Shown in pieces: positions 55,201-61,157 of a DNA stretch of 64,000 nucleotides. The notes beneath the pieces were generated by a model that saw nothing but the letters and a program-made list of their open reading frames with translations, was not told where the DNA came from and did not search any database. A program made the translations under genes and the position numbers. The stretch comes from Acanthornis magna. Taxonomy: Eukaryota > Chordata > Aves > Passeriformes > Acanthizidae. The stretch spans positions 9,238,001 through 9,302,000 of the forward strand of contig JAWUZG010000001.1 in NCBI GenBank assembly GCA_036785705.1, in the 5' to 3' direction. Numbering within the stretch: position 1 is the first letter of the stretch; every line of letters starts with the position of its first letter.

Positions 55201-58200
55201 TAAAGAAGTATCTGTGTAGAGAGAATTTGAGTTTGTAGTTTTTCCACTTGAGACTTCTAAGAAAAGCAAATACTAAAGATCTTCATAGGATTTGTGGGGA
55301 ATTTCTGTGACTCTGTGAAAGTGCACACCTGTGTGTGAGGAGGTTAGTGTGCTATCCAGCCCTCAGCTTCTGCTTTATGTTTGGAACGAGAGGAACATAC
55401 AGTCTGATCTCAGAGTCAGAGGAGGCTGTGGAGCAAATAATCTCAAGTGCTGTCACATGACACATGCAGAACAACCAGGGGATCAGATCCAGCCAACATG
55501 AGTTTGTGAAAGGCAGGTCCTCATCTCCTTCCATCACCAGGTGACCCACACACGGGATGAGGGAAGGGCTCTGGTTGCTGTCTACCTGGACTGTAGTAAA
55601 GCCTTTGGCACTATTTCCCACAGAATTCTCCTGGAGAAACTGGCTGATCATGGCCTGGATAGCAGCACTGCTCACTGGGTGTAAAACTGGCTGGACAGCT
55701 GGGCCCAGAGAGTGGAGGGGAATGGAGTGACATCCAGCTGGCAGCTGTCACCAGTGGGGCTCCCCAGAGCTCAGTATGGGGCAGGCCTGTTTAATATTGT
55801 TATCAATGACCAGGATAAGGGGATCGAGTGCACCCTCAGTCAGTTTGCAGATGACACCGAGCTGGGTGGGAGTGTTCGTTTGCTGGAGGGCAGGCAGGCT
55901 CTGCAGAGGGATCTGGACAGGATTGATGGGCTGAGGCCAATGGTGTGAGGTTCAACAAGGCTGAGTGCTGGGTCCTGAACCTGGGCCACAGCAATGCCAG
56001 GCAGGGCCACAGAAATGTGTGTCAGGAAGCTGGGGCAGAGTGGCTGCAAAGCTGCCGGGGGGAAAAGGAGCTGGGGTGCCGCCAGTGGTGGCTGAACATG
56101 AAGCAGCTGTGCCCAGTGGTGTGCTATTTCTCCAGTGTTGAAGAAAAGGGACAACAGAATATGCTGTATCGATCTGTGCCTGGTGTTGGTAAACGAAATA
56201 TAAGCTTGGGGAGTTGTACTTAGTCAAAGTACGCTTGAATTACTGTATAAATTGTTACATAAAATGGTGAAATTAAGTATGAATATACAGAAATATATTT
56301 GTAGAAATGATATTAATATAAATAACAGCCCTTATTTATGTAGTATAATGTAAATAATAGTCCTTACTTTAAATTGAAATTTTTATTTCACTAAGAAGGT
56401 GATGTTTATTCAGAATGTGTTCAGTGAAAGTTGAAAGTTTGTTATGTGATTACTGTTTGTTTGATTTGGTTTTTTCTCTGTTGCTTGTAGATCTGGATGA
56501 CACTGAACAGAATGAAAAGCTGAAGTTCAGTATTGTCATGAGGCTTCCAGAGGTAACTAATGACTTTGGATGTAATTTCTCGGATGTTGGAATTGATAGG
56601 GAATTCCTCCTTGTGCATAGGGTCAAACCAATGAAAGATTTGGCTGTAATTCAAATAGGACCTGATTCAAATATAACCAGAACATCCACAGTTTCTCCAT
56701 CTGCTGCTCCTGGCCTGTAGGATACCCTGATAACTTAAATTATAGATTTGTCCATAGTGTTTTACAGTCTCCAGTACCCTACAGGAGTCAACAAGACTGA
56801 CACTGACTACTCTGCTGAGTACTCATCAGCGTAAAGAAATGAGTTTTTACTTGGGTTTAAAAGGGAGCTATGGGGGTTTTGTGTGTGGTTTTTAGCATCC
56901 ACAGAGCCTTTCTCACTTGTGACCTCTGCATTTGGTTCTATACACTTCAAAAAATATGTTCAAAGATGGTACAGTAAAAGCTGTAGAATTGTATGGTACC
57001 ACAGCTCTGTGACAGGGATGAATGACAAGATCTCCCCTCAGTTAAACCTCACAGTCTTACCCACTGACAAGGTGACTTGTGTAGCCACAGGCTAGAGCCG
57101 ATTACTGGTCCTCCATAAAAAGTTCCAGCAGAATGGGAGGTGCACTTCTCCTTCTTCCCTTTTGCTCTTAGTGCACAGCACGGGACTCCGGGGGAAGCAC
57201 AAGATGTCAGGGAGCAGAGGAACACCAGGGATCCCCCTCGGGGAATGCCTCACTGCAGAACAGGCTTTTCTCCACATAAGTTGCCCATTGTTTGCTCGTT
57301 ATGTGCTGTCACTTATAGTTCAAATGGCCAGAAGTGCCGCTTGGGTTTTCCTCCAACAAAGGCTTCTTTATTTGGCAGCAGTTTTGAGAAGGGGTAGAGG
57401 AGGAGAACTCCACAGGATATTCTTTGTCCTCTGTGTCTTGTTTTGGGCCAGGGCTGGTGAGCTGGGGTCAGCACGGGGCCCCTGAGCTGCCAGCCCCGGG
57501 CCTGGTGGGTGGGGAACTCCATTCCAACCACGCTCTGACGTGAAGGGCTGAGCTGGGAGAGATTTAGGGAACAACTACTGCTAGCTGCGCACAGTAGACT
57601 CAGTGCTTTATTGTATCTATTTACAGCTTTGGGAAAAAAATGCAGGGAATAGTCTGTTTGCCAAAAAGGTCACTCTGGGGTGACTCAGACTATTTTGAGG
57701 AGGTTACATGCAGTGGATGACTTCAGTTCCAGTAGAAGCGAGGATTTAAGCACCATTAAACTGTACAGCTTATACTAAAATGAACAGCTGTCTGCATTGC
57801 AGTACAGCTGAAGGGGAGGGGCAGGGGAAGATCTAGGCAGGGAGAATAGCAGAAGGTGGAGCTAATTTCACAGTGCATTCCTATTCTTTTGCTTTTTGGT
57901 TGGGATTGGAAGCTTTGGGAAACCTGGTTTTGAATCTCTGGCTCTGGGAATGTGAGTCAATGTTATCAGTTTCCAGGATGATGACCTGAATAATGGGATC
58001 CAAAGTTCTGTTCCCAGTATCTTTCCTTGCCAGCGTTCGGCTTGTCTAATGTTCCTTAGACTGAGCCTGAGACAAGCCCTGTCCTGAAGAAGCCTTGAGG
58101 AGTGGGGCATCTACATTATTCTTTGGGGGAAAGAATAGATTCAAATCAGTCATAATAAAGGGTAAATGGTAATTTTAAACATCAATTAATACTTAAGTAC

Positions 58201-59524
58201 ACATGCCAAATGGGACAGTGGCACTGGGACAGACCATTTGAGGTGAAGACTGAGCAGCGAGGTTTTGATTTCCCACATTTTGGGAGCATATTGTGATCTC
58301 TTAGTTACTGACTACAAAAGGAAGGCTCCATGGCTAAACACAATGACCTCTTTGCCTCTGTCATCAGAGTCTGGAAGCAAAGCACATCTGCATTACAGCA
58401 TGGATTTTGAGTCAGTTTTTTTCTCAGTTTTCCTCTTTTTAAGTTTCCACTGTCCTGTGTTTATGTTCTCAGGTTTTTGAGGTTTGTTTTTGTTTATTAG
58501 GCTCTTGGTCAAAAGGTCCGCCAGTACTGGAATCATCCAATAAATGCAAATTTAATTGCACGGAAATATGTGAAACTTTTGCTCGAGAAGCTGGGAAACA
58601 GTCAGGTAAGAGCACAGAGGACATGTTTAAAAATCTTATGCTTTGACAGTGTTGAGTTTCCTGGGCTTTTGTAGACTATAACACACTAAAGAAACACTGA
58701 ACCTTGGTACTGTGTGACTTTGTGAACTAACCTGAAATATTCTCCCTTACAGTGCACCAGGCCTATCCCTGAGAGACTCTCAGTCCCTGTGGAGTTTTTG
58801 CCACTGAACTACCTGACTAATATATTGGCAGAGATAGAGAATCAAGGTAATGTTAATTCTGTACTTTGGAAGACAAGTCATCATTACCCTTTGATGCTCA
58901 CTCAGATGTATCCTCCCTATACTGACATAACTGAGTTATTAGAACTCCAGTGATGTTTGAATACATAGGTTTGGCCATCTTTCTGCTGATGGAAAGTATC
59001 TGGGGCTAAGATTCTCCATGTATGGGTATCATCCTATTTGGGGAGAAAAAAGAGTTAAACCATGCAGCAGTATATGAGCGTGTGCCCTGGGCCATTTCAT
59101 GCACTAACACTAACACGGGCACTGTGCTTCAGTCTGGGTTTGGATCTCCTGCATAGAATTGGTTTGCAAGTCCAGCCTCCAGGGAGTCTTCCCTCTGTGT
59201 GAGATATAATTTACTTACATCCCACTAATAGGACAGCTTTTGCTGTGGATGAGCATCCGAAGGGCACCACTGAAAGCTGTAGGTATTTTGGGTACCTGAA
59301 ACCACAGTTCTATTACCTCTTATCTTTTGGTATTGTAGATGAAGATGTTCAATAGACTGCAGGATTCTAAGTGTACAGGAGTATGTACAAATTTGTAAAT
59401 ACTTCCTCACCATGTTTTTCTAGGTGTGCATCCATATGAAAAGCAAGACCATGTAAATGCAAGATTTGTAGAGGAAACAGCACTCAAGCACACTATGACC
59501 CTTCTGGGTCTCAAATATTCCTGA
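15893..59524 (+). CDS. GSAP: GSAP (PION), gamma-secretase activating protein, complete, 31 coding exons
   Basis: In mammals GSAP is reported to bind gamma-secretase and the APP C-terminal fragment and raise amyloid-beta production. It is made as a precursor of about 98 kDa and cut by caspase-3 to an active C-terminal piece of about 16 kDa; how essential it is remains disputed. I placed 31 exons here with GT-AG introns and unbroken phase, giving 2541 nt (846 codons plus stop). My recollection of the human protein is 854 residues, collinear throughout. Landmarks are the N-terminus MLLRLVPEFEL, NVERNGKIIYT (exon 2), LTLLIEIHPINNVRVLKAVD (exon 6), AQWDM (exon 9), HLLNIQHPDL (exon 15), LLMGL (exon 23), GFHTLH (exon 27), VEFLPLNY (exon 30) and FVEETALKHT (exon 31). 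The GSAP-16-type C-terminal domain is about residues 727-846. No signal peptide or membrane segment is seen. There are no premature stops or frameshifts, so the gene looks functional. Introns range from 132 bp to 4.4 kb. Confidence 0.97.
16366..16388. repeat. C9-A14 homopolymer junction
   Basis: Nine C residues are followed directly by fourteen A residues, in GSAP intron 1 just after the CpG island. This is simple low-complexity sequence. Its exact length is liable to assembly or sequencing error. Confidence 0.85.
17673..17701 (+). repeat. perfect 12-bp hairpin in GSAP intron 1
   Basis: Arms TGTAGCCCTTCA and TGAAGGGCTACA flank TCTGC. With a 5-base loop and half G/C arms, it would be a stable RNA hairpin in the GSAP pre-mRNA. 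Confidence 0.92.
19055..19135. repeat. T-rich / GGTT low-complexity tract
   Basis: About 80 bases made almost wholly of T runs split by GG or GGTTTGG. It lies in GSAP intron 1 about 320 bp before exon 2. It could be a decayed poly(A) tail of a minus-strand insertion or a simple repeat; no element body was recognised beside it. Confidence 0.8.
19459..19532 (+). CDS. GSAP: GSAP exon 2, residues 29-53
   Basis: Acceptor TTCATATTTCAG, donor GTAAGT. Encodes DTSENSSALYVVNVERNGKI and then IYTWK, corresponding to the human VLNVERNGNIIYTYK segment. Enters in phase 1 and leaves in phase 0. Confidence 0.96.
19533..22372 (+). other. GSAP: GSAP intron 2
   Basis: This 2.8-kb intron holds a 13-bp unit repeated twice (20722-20747). 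Open frames on either strand are short and unremarkable. No embedded gene or recognisable transposon was found. Confidence 0.85.
20722..20747. repeat. 13-bp direct duplication
   Basis: The unit GCTGGGTGTCTAA occurs twice back to back and is followed by GCT. It is a small slippage duplication in GSAP intron 2. Confidence 0.9.
22373..22429 (+). CDS. GSAP: GSAP exon 3, residues 54-72
   Basis: Acceptor TTTCTATCCATAG, donor GTGAGA. Encodes GNHRNTHIGLYDLQTKQNE, matching the human GLYDCQTRQNE stretch. The exon is symmetric (phase 0-0, 57 nt), so skipping it would keep the frame. Confidence 0.96.
23136..23205 (+). CDS. GSAP: GSAP exon 4, residues 73-95
   Basis: Acceptor TGTTTCTCTGTAG, donor GTAAAT. 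Encodes HLYTFEKDLHIISCSVNNER followed by TLL, very close to the human counterpart. Leaves in phase 1. Confidence 0.96.
23610..23666 (+). CDS. GSAP: GSAP exon 5, residues 96-114
   Basis: Acceptor TTCTCCCCCCACAG, donor GTACTG. Encodes AVSFCQYTEEERASQLLQS. This part is poorly conserved with human apart from acidic and polar character. It is placed by exact phase (1-1) and by the good splice sites between two conserved exons. Confidence 0.88.
23799..23887 (+). CDS. GSAP: GSAP exon 6, residues 115-144
   Basis: Acceptor TGTTCTTTTTGCAG, donor GTAAAT. Carries the highly conserved LTLLIEIHPINNVRVLKAVD segment. The preceding intron is only 132 bp, the shortest of the gene, and is open in the exon 6 frame over most of its length. 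Confidence 0.97.
24146..24175. repeat. perfect 13-bp inverted repeat (hairpin)
   Basis: Arms TAATAATAGCTAT (24146-24158) and its exact complement (24163-24175) are separated by TTTT. It lies in GSAP intron 6. The arms are AT-rich, so the structure is modestly stable in RNA and prone to cruciform formation in DNA. Confidence 0.9.
24297..24366 (+). CDS. GSAP: GSAP exon 7, residues 145-167
   Basis: Acceptor ATTTTTCTGTTTAG, donor GTGAGT. Encodes FLYPVEDRNASTESRLLLVS and EDK, matching human FLYP...LLLISEEK. Leaves in phase 1. Confidence 0.96.
25415..25464 (+). CDS. GSAP: GSAP exon 8, residues 168-184
   Basis: Short 50-nt exon. The acceptor AATATTTTAAAG follows a long T run, and the donor is GTAAGA. 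Encodes YIEQFDIHVVAEEEHKV, close to human YIEQFRIHVAQE. Too short to be found by open-frame length alone. Confidence 0.95.
26761..26865 (+). CDS. GSAP: GSAP exon 9, residues 185-219
   Basis: Acceptor TTCTTTCCCTGTAG, donor GTGAGA. The conserved core is VWAQWDM...RLFYI. Symmetric exon of 105 nt, phase 0-0. Confidence 0.97.
27800..27859 (+). CDS. GSAP: GSAP exon 10, residues 220-239
   Basis: Acceptor TTCAATTCCAG, donor GTAAGT. Encodes ESKSTLRCVQFYPDENFNSI, matching the human SILKCIQFYADESYN region. Symmetric, 60 nt. Confidence 0.96.
28306..28328. repeat. perfect 10-bp inverted repeat
   Basis: Arms AAATTGCTGC and GCAGCAATTT flank AAT, in GSAP intron 10, about 200 bp before exon 11. Confidence 0.9.
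28526..28569 (+). CDS. GSAP: GSAP exon 11, residues 240-253
   Basis: Acceptor TTTTGTTTAACAG, donor GTAAGT. Short 44-nt exon encoding LESHLDIAVNDTQL and ending two bases into a Lys codon. Corresponds to the human VPLDISLSNSGFK region. Confidence 0.93.
28570..30163 (+). other. GSAP: GSAP intron 11
   Basis: A 1.6-kb intron with no gene, recognisable transposon or RNA gene seen. Confidence 0.8.
30164..30249 (+). CDS. GSAP: GSAP exon 12, residues 254-282
   Basis: Acceptor TTTGCTCATAG, donor GTAATG. Begins KLVNFGYDYCQ, matching human KLVNFGCDYHQ, and ends LNLQVFTSKA. Leaves in phase 1. Confidence 0.96.
30250..34546 (+). other. GSAP: GSAP intron 12
   Basis: This 4.3-kb intron is the second longest of the gene. 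Its open frames (for example 31679-32032 + and 33561-33929 -) lack exon-like edges and known motifs. No transposon was recognised by eye. Confidence 0.8.
34547..34624 (+). CDS. GSAP: GSAP exon 13, residues 283-308
   Basis: Acceptor TTTTGTCTTTTCAG, donor GTAAGA. Encodes GGLCVCCSLASDIPHEIMYS and IYFLHK, corresponding to human GSLCVCYSPKC...YSVFYIHK. Symmetric phase 1-1, 78 nt. Confidence 0.96.
34625..36698 (+). other. GSAP: GSAP intron 13
   Basis: A 2.1-kb intron. A cluster of overlapping open frames on both strands at 35267-35989 has no recognisable protein. Nothing else was found. Confidence 0.8.
36699..36776 (+). CDS. GSAP: GSAP exon 14, residues 309-334
   Basis: Acceptor ATTTTTCCCCAG, donor GTAGGT. 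Encodes GYNKTFTVSLERTESHQLKE and VAFMNL, like human GHSKTFTTSLENVGSH...ITFLNL. Symmetric phase 1-1, 78 nt. Confidence 0.96.
37246..37338 (+). CDS. GSAP: GSAP exon 15, residues 335-365
   Basis: Acceptor TTTCTTTGAATAG, donor GTATAG. Encodes DYYVAAYLPGQFLHLLNIQH and then PDLLCYSLFLT, one of the best conserved segments of the protein. Symmetric phase 1-1, 93 nt. Confidence 0.97.
38624..38841 (+). CDS. GSAP: GSAP exon 16, residues 366-438
   Basis: Largest coding exon (218 nt). Acceptor AATGTTGTTCAG, donor GTGGGA. The first half is diverged from human; VLDCEAGSLY, LLQFLQ and LAALHC keep the register. Enters in phase 1 and leaves in phase 0. Confidence 0.95.
39136..39205 (+). CDS. GSAP: GSAP exon 17, residues 439-461
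   Basis: Acceptor CTCATTCTGACAG, donor GTAGGT. Encodes IIRWISENLSTCHSFDPIQE and FII, matching human IIQWISENVSACHSFDLIQE. Confidence 0.97.
39842..39924 (+). CDS. GSAP: GSAP exon 18, residues 462-489
   Basis: Acceptor TTATGTTGCATTCAG, donor GTAAGA. Encodes ASLYCRMCPEAQNLDKLLPY followed by TSLHDWIG. NLDKLLP is shared with the human NMDKLLP. Confidence 0.95.
40538..40591 (+). CDS. GSAP: GSAP exon 19, residues 490-507
   Basis: Acceptor TGTATTTATAG, donor GTAAGT. Encodes VVPGVICATDIISLPVLE, aligned to human EIPGITLVTEDIALPLMK. Symmetric, 54 nt. Confidence 0.94.
40592..44354 (+). other. GSAP: GSAP intron 19
   Basis: A 3.8-kb intron. It contains a purine-rich tract (about 42323-42390). An open frame of 156 codons on the - strand (42321-42791) largely mirrors that tract and shows no protein signature. 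No embedded gene was found. Confidence 0.8.
42323..42390. repeat. purine-rich tract
   Basis: About 68 bases nearly free of pyrimidines on the + strand (A/G with a few C and T). Such tracts can form triplex DNA. Located in GSAP intron 19. Confidence 0.75.
44355..44480 (+). CDS. GSAP: GSAP exon 20, residues 508-549
   Basis: Acceptor AACACTTTGCAG, donor GTGAGC. Contains GFWEKLNSNLESVKYAEPHL, nearly identical to human GYWEKLNSNLEYVKYAKPHF, then REWRNL. Symmetric, 126 nt. Confidence 0.97.
44902..44957 (+). CDS. GSAP: GSAP exon 21, residues 550-567
   Basis: Acceptor TTTCCAAACCAG, donor GTACGT. Encodes REERRTTAYLRNIFENAK, like human KRRSAAYVRNILDNAVK. The pyrimidine tract is weak close to the acceptor but strong further upstream. 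Leaves in phase 2. Confidence 0.93.
45376..45407 (+). CDS. GSAP: GSAP exon 22, residues 568-578 (32-nt exon)
   Basis: Very short exon. Acceptor TTTCAAACCCCAG, donor GTAAGT. Encodes KVLSHLDTWDS, aligned to human KVISNLEARN. It was placed because its length is exactly what is needed to join exon 21 (phase 2) to exon 23 (phase 1). Skipping it would shift the frame. Confidence 0.9.
45408..46930 (+). other. GSAP: GSAP intron 22
   Basis: A 1.5-kb intron with an AAATA-type microsatellite (45845-45870). No gene was found. Confidence 0.8.
45845..45870. repeat. AAATA microsatellite
   Basis: Short run of AAATA/AATAA units in GSAP intron 22. It also creates several AATAAA hexamers in the sense direction, which could act as cryptic intronic polyadenylation signals. 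Confidence 0.85.
46931..46992 (+). CDS. GSAP: GSAP exon 23, residues 579-599
   Basis: Acceptor TGTTTATTTCAG, donor GTATGT. Encodes EARLVPLFEEEDYQQQLLMG and L, matching human RLTPLLQEEDSHQRLLMGL. Confidence 0.96.
46993..48523 (+). other. GSAP: GSAP intron 23
   Basis: A 1.5-kb intron with a pyrimidine-rich middle (about 47330-47830) that opens Ser/Leu-rich reading frames. No gene was supported. Confidence 0.8.
48524..48619 (+). CDS. GSAP: GSAP exon 24, residues 600-631
   Basis: Acceptor CCTTTTTTTTCTAG, with the less common donor GTTAGT. Encodes MVAQLKEHLMRHLQ, GKKKIDQIVLDYV and NL, close to human VSELKDHLLRHLQ...KKKIEQMVLDYI. Symmetric, 96 nt. Confidence 0.96.
48620..53037 (+). other. GSAP: GSAP intron 24
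   Basis: The longest intron (4.4 kb). It has moderately higher GC than the others between about 50.2 and 52.6 kb, where many short open frames overlap on both strands. None shows a known domain or exon-like boundaries. No transposon was recognised by eye. Confidence 0.75.
53038..53108 (+). CDS. GSAP: GSAP exon 25, residues 632-654
   Basis: Acceptor TTTTTTGTTTTAG, donor GTGAGC. Encodes LNLVHRIMKEVWRRYQLHSC and VFC. The human counterpart ends SWRKHNLHSWVLHF. Leaves in phase 2. Confidence 0.93.
53669..53763 (+). CDS. GSAP: GSAP exon 26, residues 655-686
   Basis: Acceptor TTTGTTAACTATAG, donor GTAAGT. Encodes FDERGSAGEFAVFHIMSRIL, then EAANG and PLPP, matching human SRGSAAEFAVFHIMTRILEA. Confidence 0.97.
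54872..54991 (+). CDS. GSAP: GSAP exon 27, residues 687-726
   Basis: Acceptor GTCTCTTTCCCAG, donor GTACGG. Encodes GFHTLHLGLGVRCLPLHTLL, then HYIDNGVLQLTET. Strongly conserved. Ends one base into the Asp codon that begins the exon 28 D-L-D-D motif. Confidence 0.97.
55405..56128 (+). mobile_element. CR1 LINE reverse-transcriptase fragment, sense, decayed
   Basis: Truncated CR1 copy inside GSAP intron 27, in the same direction as the gene. The DNA follows the CR1 ORF2 reverse-transcriptase region: AACCAGGGGATCAGATCCAG, TACCTGGACTGTAGTAAAGC, ATTCTCCTGGAGAAACTGGC, then a frame with FNIVIND and the catalytic-site block QFADDT (FADD at 55844-55855). The frame is broken by a TAA at 55682-55684 and by a shift near 55945, after which MRFNKAECWVL continues in another frame. 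The 3'UTR and terminal repeats are missing. It is a dead copy. Retroelement reverse transcriptase activity is not expected. Confidence 0.95.
56491..56552 (+). CDS. GSAP: GSAP exon 28, residues 727-747
   Basis: Acceptor CTGTTGCTTGTAG, donor GTAACT. Encodes DLDDTEQNEKLKFSIVMRLP and E, matching human DLDNTEKNEKLKFSIIVRLP. This is about where the human 16-kDa C-terminal fragment starts. Confidence 0.97.
56553..58500 (+). other. GSAP: GSAP intron 28
   Basis: A 1.9-kb intron with a GC-richer stretch at about 57120-57560. Overlapping open frames there have no recognisable product. It could be an undated repeat, but I could not assign it. Confidence 0.75.
58501..58605 (+). CDS. GSAP: GSAP exon 29, residues 748-782
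   Basis: Acceptor GTTTTTGTTTATTAG, donor GTAAGA. Encodes ALGQKVRQYWNHPINANLIA, then RKYVKLLLE, aligned to human LIGQKICRLWDHPMSSNIIS. Symmetric, 105 nt. Confidence 0.96.
58753..58846 (+). CDS. GSAP: GSAP exon 30, residues 783-813
   Basis: Acceptor TATTCTCCCTTACAG, donor GTAATG. Contains VEFLPLNYLTNILAEIENQ, matching human VEFLPLNYFIEILTDIE. Leaves in phase 1. The preceding intron is only 147 bp. Confidence 0.97.
59424..59524 (+). CDS. GSAP: GSAP exon 31, residues 814-846 and stop
   Basis: Acceptor CCATGTTTTTCTAG. Contains PYEKQDHVNARFVEETALKH, then TMTLLGLKYS and TGA at 59522. The human protein ends at LLGL, so this one carries three extra residues (KYS). Confidence 0.97.
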
Positions 59525-59935
59525 AATAACCTGCTGTTGAAGAAGGCTGTCAAACTGTGGTGCCTCTGTAAAAGCATTCATTTAAATGTGATGTTATTTC
59601 CCAAATAACCTGCAGTTTTGGGTAGTTGCCAGTACTGACATGAGGTACTCAAAACAGTGTTTGGTCCAACATACTGAGGTTGAAATTACTGACTTGTAGA
59701 AAAATCCTAGAGAAATGCATTTGGCATAACCCCAGGTTTGAAGTATATCTGTGGTTTCATTTTGAAGTGGTCAAGCAAGTGGAACAACAGTGGGTATCAA
59801 AACACACTGTGAAAATTGGTTTAAATGTTACTTCTTTTAGCAAGACAATGCTGGAAAAGGCAATCCAGTTGTACAGTAACAAGAACCAGTAACTGTTTAC
59901 TTGGATTAATAAAAGGATTTCTTGGTGTGATTGTG
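59525..59935 (+). other. GSAP: GSAP 3' UTR (predicted)
   Basis: Non-coding after the GSAP stop. The first canonical AATAAA lies 384 bases on, and a GT-rich segment follows it, so the mRNA probably ends near 59930. An open frame at 59680-59892 has no homology I can see. Confidence 0.7.
59908..59913 (+). terminator. GSAP: GSAP polyadenylation signal AATAAA
   Basis: Canonical hexamer, followed within about 15-30 bases by GT-rich sequence (TTGGTGTGATTGTGT). This is the arrangement expected for cleavage and polyadenylation. Confidence 0.75.
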
Positions 59936-60885
59936 TAAAGCAGGTGAGAGTAACAAATGACTTTTAATGTCAGGCATGAGTAAGGAGGTATTCATTCTTT
60001 GTGGTGGTACCAATTACCTTATGGTACTTCTGCTTCTGGAGCTGCATTCTAATATTTTCAGTTTTGTAATTAGCACAAAATATAATCTCCTTAAAGTGCA
60101 TGTGACAGATTTTGTTGGGGTTTGTTTGTTTGTGGGGGTGTTTTGGTTTTTTTTTTTTGGTTGGTTGTTTTTTAAAGATATGCATAATATATTGTGAGCA
60201 ATACACGATAAGAAAAAAGCCTTAGAAATTGATCTTAACAGCGGCTTGGACAGAGTTTTACGTAATTCTTTCTTACAGCTTCTAGTGTTACAGTTCAACA
60301 GCTCAGGCAGAAATTTGGCAGGCTGTTTTTCTTTTGTTTTCAACTTCTGTTTGTATGTAACTGAGCCAGTATTGTTTGTTCTTTTGCTTTAAGTTCTGAA
60401 CTGTGACATTAACTTAAAATGGTAATAGCAATTTGCTACAGAGAGAAAATTGCCAAATTGTGCCATGCAGGATTTCTGCAGCCTTTACTGGATTTTACAA
60501 AAACTCTACAAAATTCCAGACCATTAAACTAGAGAAACTCATTAAAATTTGATATATTCACAAGGTTTTCAAAACAACCTCTGATATTTTCTCTGAGTAG
60601 TGTCCATTGATGCTCCCTGATCCTTACCAGGGAAGTAAACAGATCCAGTTTCTGGGAGTGACTTTGCAAGTTCATGTCGCTCCCTTGTCATTGCCATCAG
60701 TGAAGCTCTAGCTTTCTCAGTGACTGCATAGTGGGAAGGAATATTTTTCTCAATATACTTAGAAGTTCTTTGGCCAAGTGTAAACTCCAGTCCCAGACTG
60801 CAGAAAACCATGTTGGTGTATGTGTATAAGTGTTGGCCACTTTGTATTATATTAATAACAGGAGAAGATTTTCTAGCCTTTTCTC
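59936..60885. other. spacer between convergent GSAP and CCDC146 ends
   Basis: Non-coding spacer with a T/GGTT-rich tract (60111-60174). An 80-codon - strand open frame (60569-60811) preceded by an acceptor-like TTTTCTGCAG is discussed under findings. No other gene was found. Confidence 0.6.
60111..60174. repeat. T-rich / GGTT low-complexity tract
   Basis: About 64 bases of T and G only, including a run of 12 T, of the same character as the tract at 19055-19135 in GSAP intron 1. Confidence 0.8.
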
Positions 60886-60891
60886 TTTAAT
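60886..60891 (-). terminator. CCDC146: possible CCDC146 polyadenylation signal (ATTAAA)
   Basis: The + strand TTTAAT gives ATTAAA, the commonest variant signal, on the - strand about 270 bases beyond the CCDC146 stop. I see no canonical AATAAA on that strand nearer the stop. It is a single hexamer only, so support is modest. Confidence 0.4.
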
Positions 60892-61157
60892 GTAATGTAT
60901 TATATCTTCAGATGCATTAAAACTTTACCTGGAAGAAAGTATAGCATGAGGATCACTCACTTTTCTTAACACTTGGAAATACTGCACGGCATTTGGGATA
61001 CCAGGAGAAGGGACTTTGGTCACTGACTAGTTAGCTGTACATTTTGTTTTCAATATGGAATTTGGCTGAACCCCAACAGATCTTCCTTCAGTGCAGTGTA
61101 AATGCTGCTGACTCTTGGGATCCAGCAGCTGCTAATGGTCTCTCCTGCTTCAGGTGT

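Noticed and set aside
55712..56223. Open frames resembling a cellular or viral polymerase gene
   Set aside because: They match the CR1 LINE ORF2 with stops and frame shifts; a dead retrotransposon fragment, not a host or viral gene.
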